From Streptomyces bathyalis (GTDB lineage Bacteria; Actinomycetota; Actinomycetes; Streptomycetales; Streptomycetaceae), in contig NZ_CP048882.1 of the NCBI RefSeq assembly GCF_015910445.1, forward strand, positions 2,604,001-2,668,000: a stretch of 64,000 bases of DNA, read 5' to 3'. Below are positions 44,310 through 51,675 of this stretch, piece by piece. The notes beneath the pieces are model-generated. The model did not search any database. It was not told the origin of the DNA and saw nothing but the letters and a program-made list of their open reading frames with translations. Within the stretch, counting starts at the first letter, position 1, and the number at the start of each line of letters is the position of its first letter. A program made the position numbers and the translations under genes.

Positions 44310-44387
44310 GTCAACACTCCTCGGCGGTGGATGGGGGGTGGGGCGCGGGCGGGCGCGGCGCGGACAGGCGCGCGGCGCCACGGCCCG

Positions 44388-45836
44388 TCACAGCTCCCCC
44401 ATGCGGCGAATGACGGGCGCCACGCGCTGCACGCCGTGCCGGTACGCCCCGCGTGCCGCGTCCCGCACGGCACCCCGCACGGCGGCGCGCACCCCGGAGG
44501 AGGCGCCGGCGGCAGCGGCCTTCGCGGCGCCGGGCAGCACCGAGCCGTCGGTGCCGAAGCCGTAGCGGGCAAGGACGCCCGGGAGATATCCGGGTGCGGT
44601 CACGGGCGTGTAGTACGGCGCGATCGCGGGCAGCCGCTCGCGCTCGGCGAGCCGCGCCACCCGGTCCCGCGCACGGTCGAAGGCACGCTCGTACGTGCCG
44701 CCGGCCAGCACGCCCTGCCGCGCCGTCCATTCGGCGTCGGCGGACGGCAGGTGCCCGGCGTCGAGCTCGTCCCACGAGGCGAGGCAGCCGGAGCCCAGGA
44801 AGTGATGGTTGCCGAGTGCTTCCCGCACGCCGAGATCGGTGAGGACGGCGGTGGGGATCCCCCGGTGCAGCGACTCCAGCGCGGCGGTGGAGCTCACGGT
44901 CACGAGCAGGTCGGTGCGGTCCAGGACGTCGCTCATGTGCCCGTACACGAGGCGGCAGTTGGGCGGCAGGCCGCCGCTCAGCCGTTCGGAGAGCCGCTGG
45001 TAGGGCTGCTCCTCGATGTGCGTGGTGTGCTCGCCCGGGCGGCTGCGGAGCTTGATGAGCACCTCGCGCCCCGGGTGGCTGCGGGCGTGCTCGGCGGCGC
45101 GGCGCAGCAGGTAGGCGCGGTCGTCACGGCCTGCGGGCACGGACGGCTGCGCGGCGAAGACGACGGTGAACGGCCGCTCCGCGCCCGGGCCTTCGTAGGG
45201 TGCGCCACCGAGGAACGGGAGCGCGCCCTCGGTGACGGAGGAGGCGTCGGCACCGGCGCCCTCGTAGACCTCGCGGAAACGCTCGGCGTCGTAGCGGGAG
45301 TTGGCGAGGACGACGTCGGCGCCGTGGCGCAGCAGCAGCCCGTCGGCGAGCTTCTCGTAGACGACGCCGACGTATCCGGTGACGGTGACCGGGCGCCGCA
45401 CCCCTTGGTCTGCCTCGCCGCTGACGGCTTCGGCGCTGACGGCTTCGGCGGCAGCGGAACCGGCTGCGCCGTGCTCCTCGGAGGCGGTCAGCGACGCGTG
45501 CGCCATTCCGTGCAGCATCGCCTGCACCGCTCCGCCGACACAGGAGAGGACGACGACGTCGTACTTGCTCCGGTCCGCGGTCTCCCCCACGAAGGCCGCG
45601 CCGCTCGTCTCCCGCAGCGAGTCCACGTCGACGCCGACCTCGGCGAGCTGCCGGGGCGTCGGTGTGGCACGTCCGCGCAGCAGCAGACCGTCGACACGGG
45701 CGCCGGGGGCGATGCGTCGCGCGGTGAGCGCTCCCCATTTCCAGCGCGTGTCGGAATCCGCCAGCACCGCCGCACGGAGCGGGGAGGCGGAATCCGCGGA
45801 ATGGTCGGCGACCACGGGAGGAATGTTTGCTTGCAC
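44388..45836 (-). CDS. Putative glycosyltransferase of the nonulosonate cluster
   Basis: 482 residues from the GTG at 45836, chosen because TAGCGT lies exactly 7 bases upstream (leaderless); a TTG 39 bases earlier has no ribosome site. GT-B-like features: LRAAVLADSDTRWKWGAL at the start, VVLSCVGGAVQAML, VTVTGYVGVVYEKLADGLLLRHGADVVLANS, FTVVFAAQPSVPAG, REVLIKLRSRPGEHTTH and DLLVTVSSTAALESLHRGIPTAVL. To my recollection it belongs to an unnamed DUF-class of putative glycosyltransferases found beside NeuB genes in Streptomyces. An Ala/Glu-rich insert lies near residue 130. Confidence 0.78.
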   Translation of the reverse strand: MQANIPPVVADHSADSASPLRAAVLADSDTRWKWGALTARRIAPGARVDGLLLRGRATPTPRQLAEVGVDVDSLRETSGAAFVGETADRSKYDVVVLSCVGGAVQAMLHGMAHASLTASEEHGAAGSAAAEAVSAEAVSGEADQGVRRPVTVTGYVGVVYEKLADGLLLRHGADVVLANSRYDAERFREVYEGAGADASSVTEGALPFLGGAPYEGPGAERPFTVVFAAQPSVPAGRDDRAYLLRRAAEHARSHPGREVLIKLRSRPGEHTTHIEEQPYQRLSERLSGGLPPNCRLVYGHMSDVLDRTDLLVTVSSTAALESLHRGIPTAVLTDLGVREALGNHHFLGSGCLASWDELDAGHLPSADAEWTARQGVLAGGTYERAFDRARDRVARLAERERLPAIAPYYTPVTAPGYLPGVLARYGFGTDGSVLPGAAKAAAAGASSGVRAAVRGAVRDAARGAYRHGVQRVAPVIRRMGEL

Positions 45837-46022
45837 GTCCTCGACGCTAGAAAGCAATTCCGGAGCCCGGCCCAACGGAAATACAACAACTGGTTAACAG
45901 CGCACCGCTGACTGGCCAACGAGCCCACGGGTGAACGGATTCACCGTCCCGCCATGCGCCGTTCACCGGCGCTTGCGGAGCACGCCACAAACAGGGCCGC
46001 CGGCGGCTCTATCGTCGGCCGG

Positions 46023-47009
46023 GTGGTCAATCTTTCCGTCATCGTGCCGTTCTACAACGTGCAGTCCTACGCCCAAGAAGCAATCAGAAGCCTACGCGCG
46101 AATGCGCGCGAGGACATCGAATTCATTCTCGTCGACGACTGTTCGACGGATGACACCCCGGAGATTCTCGCGGAAGCCGAGCGGGAACTGAGCGGGGCCG
46201 TCCTCGTGCGGCACGAACGCAACGGCGGTCTCGCGACCGCACGCAACACGGGCCTGGACGCTTCCCGCGGCAGATATCTCGCCTTCCTCGACGGCGACGA
46301 CTGGCTCGCGCCGGGCTACTACCCCCGGCTGCTGGCCGCCATCGAGGAACTGGGCTGCGACTTCGTACGTACCGACCACGTCAGCTGCACAGCGCGTGCC
46401 CGTACGATCGCCCGCGTCCCGCACGGCCGCCGCGGCGTCGTCATGGACCCGCGGGACGCGATCCTGCCGGCCGACCGCACCACGTCCGTCGACTACGCCT
46501 ACGCCTGGGCCGGCATCTACCACCGCCGGCTGCTGGACGACGGGCTGCTGCACTTCACGCACGGGCTGCGGACCGCCGAGGACCGCCCGTGGATCTGGCG
46601 GCTGCACCGCGAGGCGAAGTCGTTCGCCACGATCGGAATGATGGGCGTCTACTACAGGCGCGGCGTCGCCTCGTCCCTCACGCAGATCGGCGACGTGCGC
46701 CAGCTGGACTTCATCCGCGCCTTCGACCAGGTCATCGACGAGACGTCACGCGACCGCGACGCCGACCAGCTGCTGCCGAAGGCCGTGCGCACGTACTGCG
46801 CGATCATCTCCCACCATCTGACCAGCGGGCGGTTCCAGCCCCGCGTGGAGCGCGAACTGCGCACCCGCAGCGCCGCCGCGCTCCGGCGGCTTCCCGCCGG
46901 CCTGCTCTCCGAAGCGCTGGACTCCATGGACGTCGAGCGCGCCTCGCGGCTGCGCAGGCTGCGCCGCCGTCCCGCCCTCTTCCGCCAGGCGCCGGGAGAG
47001 GCGGCGTGA
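46023..47009 (+). CDS. Family 2 glycosyltransferase
   Basis: 328 residues from the GTG at 46023 (MVNLSVIVPFYNV), with TATCGT 7 bases upstream suggesting a leaderless mRNA; an ATG 69 bases earlier lacks a ribosome site. GT-A fold: LSVIVPFYNVQSYAQEAI, FILVDDCSTDDTPEIL, GLATARNTGLDASRGRYLAFLDGDDW (D-x-D) and RTAEDRPWIWRLH as the probable catalytic-base region. It likely builds the backbone or a branch of the wall polymer. Divergent from the previous glycosyltransferase and coupled to the next by a GTGA overlap. Confidence 0.88.
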   Translation: MVNLSVIVPFYNVQSYAQEAIRSLRANAREDIEFILVDDCSTDDTPEILAEAERELSGAVLVRHERNGGLATARNTGLDASRGRYLAFLDGDDWLAPGYYPRLLAAIEELGCDFVRTDHVSCTARARTIARVPHGRRGVVMDPRDAILPADRTTSVDYAYAWAGIYHRRLLDDGLLHFTHGLRTAEDRPWIWRLHREAKSFATIGMMGVYYRRGVASSLTQIGDVRQLDFIRAFDQVIDETSRDRDADQLLPKAVRTYCAIISHHLTSGRFQPRVERELRTRSAAALRRLPAGLLSEALDSMDVERASRLRRLRRRPALFRQAPGEAA

Positions 47010-48439
47010 GCGACACAGACCTCTCAGGACGGACCCCCCGCATGCGTACGCAGATCTTCTTCGCCTCGACCCTCTACGGCGCCGCGACGCTGGCCGCCGC
47101 CATCGACGCCGGGAAGTTCACCTCCGGCCTGCCGGACGGGACGCCTCGGAGCGACCGCCGGCTGCTGCTGGTCAGCAACAACGCCGCGAACCCGGAGACG
47201 ACTCCTTCGCTGGACACCATGCCGGGATTCGAGCGGCTGCGGGACCGCTTCGACCGGGTGCTGTCGTGGAACGAGGCCATCGACCCGTTCCATCCCGGGG
47301 GTTGGTCGCCGCGCGCGGACGACGTGCCCATGCTGGAGAAGTATCTGCGGCTGCTGTGGGGTCTCGGCGACGACGAGGTGGAGCTCGTCGTGGAGTCCAT
47401 ACAGGTCGAACCGGCCCTGGCCGTCGCCCGGTTGTTCCCCGACTCCCCCCTCGAGGTGTACGCGGACGGCCTGATGAGCTACGGCCCCACCCGCAACAAG
47501 CTCGACCCGCTGGTCGGCTCCCGCGTGCGGCGGCTGCTCCACCTCGACCTGCTGCCCGGCCTGGAGCCGCTGCTGCTCACGGAGTTCGGCGTGCAGAGCG
47601 AGGTCGTACCGACCGACGCGTTCACCTCCGTACTGGCGGAGCTGGCTCAGGACGTACCGCCGAGCGTGACGTCCGTACCCAAGGGCGGCGCGCTGCTGCT
47701 GGGGCAGTACATGTCGGCGCTGGAGATCCTCACGCACGAGGAGGAGGAGCAGCTTCATGTGCGGATGCTGCGCGGCGCTGCCCGGCTCGGCCACACCAGT
47801 GTGGTGTTCAAGCCGCACCCCGTCGCCCCGGCGCGCTTCTCACGCGCTCTGGAGAAGGAGGCAGGTGAACTCGGCGTCGAACTGCGGGTGCTGAACACTC
47901 CGGTGCTGGCCGAGGTGCTCTACGAGCAGATGCGCCCGGACCTCGTCGTGGGCTGCTTCTCGACCGCTCTGCTGACGGCCGCCTCCTTCTACGGGCTGCC
48001 CGTCGCCCGTACGGGCACGGGTCTGCTGCTGGAGCGCCTGACGCCGTACCAGAACAGCAACCGGGTGCCGGTCACGCTCGTCGACGCGCTGTTGCCCGAC
48101 GTCGCCGAGGAGAGGGGCGACGGCGAGGGACCGGAGACCGGTCCCGGTTCCTGGCGCATCCCGGAGGCGGCGGAGATAGAGCGTCAACTGACCGGTCTGC
48201 TACGGACGGTGGGCTTCTGCATGCAGCCCGAGATCCTGCCGGGTGTGCGTGGCGAGGCCGAGCGGTATCTCTCCGCGAACCTCAACTCCCGTACTCTGCG
48301 CTACTTCAAGCGGCGCCGCCTCACGGCGCTCGTTCTTCCGGGCGGCTGGACGCGGCAGTTCGCGTTCCTGCGGCGCAGGCCGACGGTACGCAGGGCGGCC
48401 CGGCGCGTACGGGCACTCAAGCGCGCGGCTCTCGGCTGA
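47006..48439 (+). CDS. Polysialyltransferase-like glycosyltransferase
   Basis: 477 residues from the GTG overlapping the family 2 gene, preceded by GGAGAGG. RTQIFFASTLYGAATLAAAID begins the N-terminal domain; EVYADGLMSYGPTRN (residues ~150-165) matches the acidic D/E-D/E-G motif region; VVFKPHPVAPARFS is a clear HP motif (CMP binding); LVVGCFSTALLTAASFYGLPVA carries the S/T motif. These are the three hallmarks of bacterial sialyl/polysialyltransferases. The protein probably transfers or polymerises Kdn-like residues from the CMP donor made by the neighbouring genes. The basic C-terminus (RRRPTVRRAARRVRALKRA) may hold it at the membrane. Confidence 0.83.
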   Translation: MSDTDLSGRTPRMRTQIFFASTLYGAATLAAAIDAGKFTSGLPDGTPRSDRRLLLVSNNAANPETTPSLDTMPGFERLRDRFDRVLSWNEAIDPFHPGGWSPRADDVPMLEKYLRLLWGLGDDEVELVVESIQVEPALAVARLFPDSPLEVYADGLMSYGPTRNKLDPLVGSRVRRLLHLDLLPGLEPLLLTEFGVQSEVVPTDAFTSVLAELAQDVPPSVTSVPKGGALLLGQYMSALEILTHEEEEQLHVRMLRGAARLGHTSVVFKPHPVAPARFSRALEKEAGELGVELRVLNTPVLAEVLYEQMRPDLVVGCFSTALLTAASFYGLPVARTGTGLLLERLTPYQNSNRVPVTLVDALLPDVAEERGDGEGPETGPGSWRIPEAAEIERQLTGLLRTVGFCMQPEILPGVRGEAERYLSANLNSRTLRYFKRRRLTALVLPGGWTRQFAFLRRRPTVRRAARRVRALKRAALG

Positions 48440-48446
48440 CGGCGAA

Positions 48447-48487
48447 GGGCCGGTGGATCCGCGCGTTCGACGCGGACCCACCGGCCC
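48447..48487. terminator. Bidirectional terminator
   Basis: A 10-bp stem GGGCCGGTGG with its complement, one A/C mismatch, then six more pairs and a 7-base loop. It lies in the 68-base gap between convergent genes. Confidence 0.82.
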
Positions 48488-48507
48488 CGGCTGCTCCACG
48501 CGGGAGG

Positions 48508-49911
48508 CTAGACCACGAGCCAGAGAAGCAGCAGGAAGATCAGGGCGACGACGGAGATCAGCGTCTCCATCACCGACCAGGTCTTGATCGTCTGGCCGAC
48601 GCTCATGCCGAAGTACTCCTTCACCATCCAGAAGCCGGCGTCGTTGACGTGGCTGAAGAAGAGGGAGCCGGCACCGACGGCCAGCACGAGCAGCGCCGAC
48701 TGTGCGGTGCTCATGTCGGCGGCGAGCGGGGCGACGAGTCCGGCGGCCGAGATGGTCGCAACGGTCGCCGAGCCGGTCGCCAGCCGGATGCAGACGGCGA
48801 TCAGCCAGCCCAGCAGCAGCGCGGGCACGGACCAGCTCTTCGAGAAGTCCATGATCATCTCGCCGATGCCGACGTCGACCAGCGTCTGCTTGAAACCGCC
48901 GCCCGCGGCGACGATCAGCAGGATCCCGGCGATGGGCAGCAGCGACGACTCGACGGTCGAGGTGATCCGCCCCTTGGTGAAGCCCGCGGCCCTGCCCAGC
49001 GTGAACATCGCGACGATCACCGCCGCGAGCAGTGCGATCAGCGGCGAGCCTGCCACGTCCATGACCCGCTGCACCGTGTTCTCCGGGTCGCCGACGACGA
49101 TGTCCGTCAGCGCCTTCGCGAGCATGAGCACGACGGGCAGCAGCACCGTCCCGACGGTGACGGCGAACTTCGGGCGCCGCTCCAGGTCCTCCGACGGACG
49201 CTGCGGCACGATCCCCTCGGGCGGCTGCACGTCGACCCACTTCGCCGCGAAGCGCGCGAAGAGGGGACCGGAGACGACCAGGGTCGGGATGCCCACGAGC
49301 ACGCCGAAGGCGAGGGTCACACCGAGGTCCGCGTGCACCGAGTCGATCGCGGCGAGCGGCCCGGGGTGCGGAGGCACCAGGCCGTGCATCACCGACAGGC
49401 CTGCCAGCGCGGGGATGCCGATGCGGATGAGGGAGTAGTTGCCGCGCCGTGCGACGAGCAGCAGCACGGGGATCATCAGCACGAGGCCGACCTCGAAGAA
49501 GAGGGGAAGCCCGATGATGCCCGCGATCAGGGCCATCGCCCACGGCATCGAGCGCTCGCCCGTCCTGGCGAGGATCGTGTCGACGATCTCGTCGGCGCCG
49601 CCGGAGTCCGCCAGCAGCTTCCCGAGCATGGCGCCCAGCGCGATGAGGACGCCGACCCCGGAGACCGTGTCGCCGAGTCCCGTGGAGAAGCTCTCGATGG
49701 TCTTGTCCAGCGGGGCTGCCGCCGCGGCACCGAGAGCGAGGGTGCCGAGGGTGAGCGCGAGGAACGCGTGGACCTTGAAGCGCGTGATGAGCAGAACGAT
49801 GACGGCGATGCCTGCCAGGGCTGCGAGCCCCAGCTGAAGGTTGCCGGCGGAGCTGATCGGATCTATCGGCTCCGGTCCGGCCGCAAGTATCTCGGCACTG
49901 AGATGGCGCAC
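48508..49911 (-). CDS. Gluconate permease (GntP/GntT family)
   Basis: 467 residues from the GTG at 49911, preceded by AAGGAAGA; longer frames upstream lack hydrophobic or conserved content. About 12-14 membrane segments with the GntP signatures GVLIALGAMLGKLLADSGGADEIVDTIL, LFFEVGLVLMIPVLLLVARR, HGLVPPHPGPLAAI (substrate loop), IAVCIRLATGSATVATISAAGL and FFSHVNDAGFWMVKEYFGM. Imports gluconate with protons. It lies downstream of gntK on the same strand. Confidence 0.92.
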   Translation of the reverse strand: MRHLSAEILAAGPEPIDPISSAGNLQLGLAALAGIAVIVLLITRFKVHAFLALTLGTLALGAAAAAPLDKTIESFSTGLGDTVSGVGVLIALGAMLGKLLADSGGADEIVDTILARTGERSMPWAMALIAGIIGLPLFFEVGLVLMIPVLLLVARRGNYSLIRIGIPALAGLSVMHGLVPPHPGPLAAIDSVHADLGVTLAFGVLVGIPTLVVSGPLFARFAAKWVDVQPPEGIVPQRPSEDLERRPKFAVTVGTVLLPVVLMLAKALTDIVVGDPENTVQRVMDVAGSPLIALLAAVIVAMFTLGRAAGFTKGRITSTVESSLLPIAGILLIVAAGGGFKQTLVDVGIGEMIMDFSKSWSVPALLLGWLIAVCIRLATGSATVATISAAGLVAPLAADMSTAQSALLVLAVGAGSLFFSHVNDAGFWMVKEYFGMSVGQTIKTWSVMETLISVVALIFLLLLWLVV

Positions 49912-50053
49912 GGCTCTTCCTTGTCGACGTATGAACGGGGTTACGGGGACGGGGGGTTGAGTTCGGTGACCGCCGGGACCGCGCGAGCGGGCGGTCCCGG
50001 CAGTGACGAGGCGGCCGGGCCGGAGGGCGACCCGGACGGCGTGGGGACGACGC

Positions 50054-50740
50054 CTACGGGCGGACCGCCGGAGGCGCCTCCAGGACGGCGGACCACTCAC
50101 GCACGGCCGCCAGGGCCCGCCGGGTCACGGTGCCGGGATCGGCACAGACGGGGACGGCGGCACCGGCTTCGTCCTGCTGCAGCGGCTGGAGCGTCGCGAA
50201 CTGCGAATCCAGCAGCGTGAGCGGCATGAAGTGGTCGCGGCGCTGCTCCATGCGGCGGGCGATGAGCGCCCGGTCGCCGGTGAGGTGGACGAAGAAGACC
50301 TCGGGGGCGGCGGCGCGCAGCCGGTCGCGGTAGGCGCGCTTGAGCGCTGAGCAGCTGACGACCCCTCCGGACTCCCGCCGCTCGCCGGCCCATCGGCCGA
50401 TGGCGTCGAGCCATGGCTCACGGTCGGTGTCGTCGAGGGGTTCACCCGCGGTCATCTTGGCGACGTTCTCCGGCGGATGGAAGGAATCGGCTTCGGCGTA
50501 GGGCACTGCCAACGCGTCGGCGAGCAGCGCCCCCACGGTGGTCTTGCCCGTTCCGGCGACCCCCATGACGATCACGACGCCGCCCGCGGTGAGGACCTCG
50601 GCCGGGCGGGCGTCGCGGCGCTCGCGTCCCTGGTCACGGCCGCCGCCCGCCGGACGCGCCGCGCCGAGTCCCCGGCCTTCGGTGGGGAGACCCCGAGCCT
50701 TCGGCGGGGAGGCGCCATGCCTTTCGTGAGGAGACCCCAT
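50054..50740 (-). CDS. gntK: Gluconokinase
   Basis: Phosphorylates gluconate to 6-phosphogluconate. Walker A VMGVAGTGKTTVGALLADAL, AEADSFHPPENVAKMTAGEPLDDTDREPWL, CSALKRAYRDRLR and FFVHLTGDRALIARRMEQRRDHFMP are the family signatures. The enzyme core needs only ~170 residues; from the ATG at 50740 (GAGGTG just upstream) there are 228, the first ~55 being Gly/Arg/Pro-rich. Bases 50672-50737 of this extension are three imperfect copies of a palindromic repeat, so the extension may be a repeat insertion and the real start may be the GTG at 50575. Divergent from the gntR-like gene. Confidence 0.9.
   Translation of the reverse strand: MGSPHERHGASPPKARGLPTEGRGLGAARPAGGGRDQGRERRDARPAEVLTAGGVVIVMGVAGTGKTTVGALLADALAVPYAEADSFHPPENVAKMTAGEPLDDTDREPWLDAIGRWAGERRESGGVVSCSALKRAYRDRLRAAAPEVFFVHLTGDRALIARRMEQRRDHFMPLTLLDSQFATLQPLQQDEAGAAVPVCADPGTVTRRALAAVREWSAVLEAPPAVRP
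50672..50737. repeat. Three imperfect 19-24-base repeats at the gntK 5' end
   Basis: Successive units read CCGGCCTTCGGTGGGGAGA, CCCCGAGCCTTCGGCGGGGA and CGCCATGCCTTTCGTGAGGA. They resemble the GGGGTCTCCCCAGCGAAGCG hairpin inside element copy B. Confidence 0.6.
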
Positions 50741-50788
50741 GCGCACCTCGCTGTCGTCTTTCGTCTGGGCGCCGCACACTCAACCTCA

Positions 50789-50804
50789 TTACGTCACACT
50801 TATT
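50789..50804. promoter_or_regulatory. Direct repeat 1, putative GntR operator
   Basis: TTACGTCACACTTATT, in an AT-rich gap between divergent gntK and the gntR-like gene. It matches a second copy 33 bases away (50822-50837) with one shifted base. Confidence 0.5.
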
Positions 50805-50821
50805 CAATAGCCAGACATTGA

Positions 50822-50837
50822 TTCGTCATACTTAATT
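50822..50837. promoter_or_regulatory. Direct repeat 2, putative GntR operator
   Basis: TTCGTCATACTTAATT, a partner of the repeat at 50789-50804, spaced three helical turns apart. It lies about 60 bases before the regulator start. Confidence 0.5.
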
Positions 50838-50895
50838 TGCCGTGACGGCCACCCCGTACGCTGACTCCACGGGCCGGAGAGAAGTCAGGAGACTC

Positions 50896-51612
50896 ATGAC
50901 CAGCCAGGCTGCGGACGGCCGAGGGCGGGGGCTGCACGGACGGCTGCTCGGCCGGCTCGGGCCCGCGATCACCGCGGGGGACTACCCGCCCGGGACCGTG
51001 CTGCTCACTGACGAACTGGCCGAGCGGTACGAGGTCTCACGCACGGTCGTGCGCGAGGCGGTGCGGGTGCTGGAGTCCATGCATCTCGTGGAGTCGCGCC
51101 GCCGGGTCGGCGTGACCGTGCTGCCGACCGAGCAGTGGAACGTCTTCGATCCGCAGGTGATCACCTGGCGCCTCGCGGGCGCGGACCGGCCGCGGCAGCT
51201 GCGTTCCCTGACGAGGCTGCGCTCGGCGGTCGAGCCCATGGCGGCCCGTCTCGCGGCGGAGCTGGCCACGCCGGACGAGTGCGCCGAGCTGACCGAGCAC
51301 ACTCTGGGCATGGTGCGCACCTCCCGGGGGGAGCAGCTGGCGAACTACCTCGTGCACGACGTCGCGTTCCACCGCGTGATACTGCGGGCGTCGCGGAACG
51401 AGATGTTCGCCCGGCTCGGCGATGTCGTCGCCGCCGTCCTGACCGGACGCACGGAGCACGAGGTGATGTTCAGCGATCCCCGCCAGGAGGCCGTCACCAT
51501 GCACGTCCAGGTCGCGGAGGCCGTGCGGGAAGGCGACGGTGCGGCCGCGGAGCGCTTGATGCGCACCATCACGGAGGACGCCCTGGCCGAACTGGACGTC
51601 CTCGCACCGTGA
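50896..51612 (+). CDS. gntR: GntR-family regulator (FadR/FCD type) of gluconate use
   Basis: 238 residues from the ATG at 50896, with AGGAG five bases upstream. The N-terminal winged HTH is LLTDELAERYEVSRTVVREAVRVLESMHLVESRRRVGVTV. The all-helical FCD domain follows, with Asp/His metal-ligand segments such as NYLVHDVAFHRVILRASRN and HVQVAEAVREGDGAAAERLM. Divergent from gntK-gntP, so gluconate or 6-phosphogluconate is the likely effector (inference). Confidence 0.88.
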   Translation: MTSQAADGRGRGLHGRLLGRLGPAITAGDYPPGTVLLTDELAERYEVSRTVVREAVRVLESMHLVESRRRVGVTVLPTEQWNVFDPQVITWRLAGADRPRQLRSLTRLRSAVEPMAARLAAELATPDECAELTEHTLGMVRTSRGEQLANYLVHDVAFHRVILRASRNEMFARLGDVVAAVLTGRTEHEVMFSDPRQEAVTMHVQVAEAVREGDGAAAERLMRTITEDALAELDVLAP

Positions 51613-51675
51613 ATCGCCGCCCGGCCCCGCCCGCGAACGGGCAGGGCACCGGAAGGCGAACGGGCAAGGACGCGG

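Noticed and set aside
45876-46022. Using the longer TTG (45875) and ATG (45954) starts for the two divergent glycosyltransferases
   Set aside because: Neither has a ribosome site, while the shorter GTG starts each have a -10 hexamer exactly 7 bases upstream.
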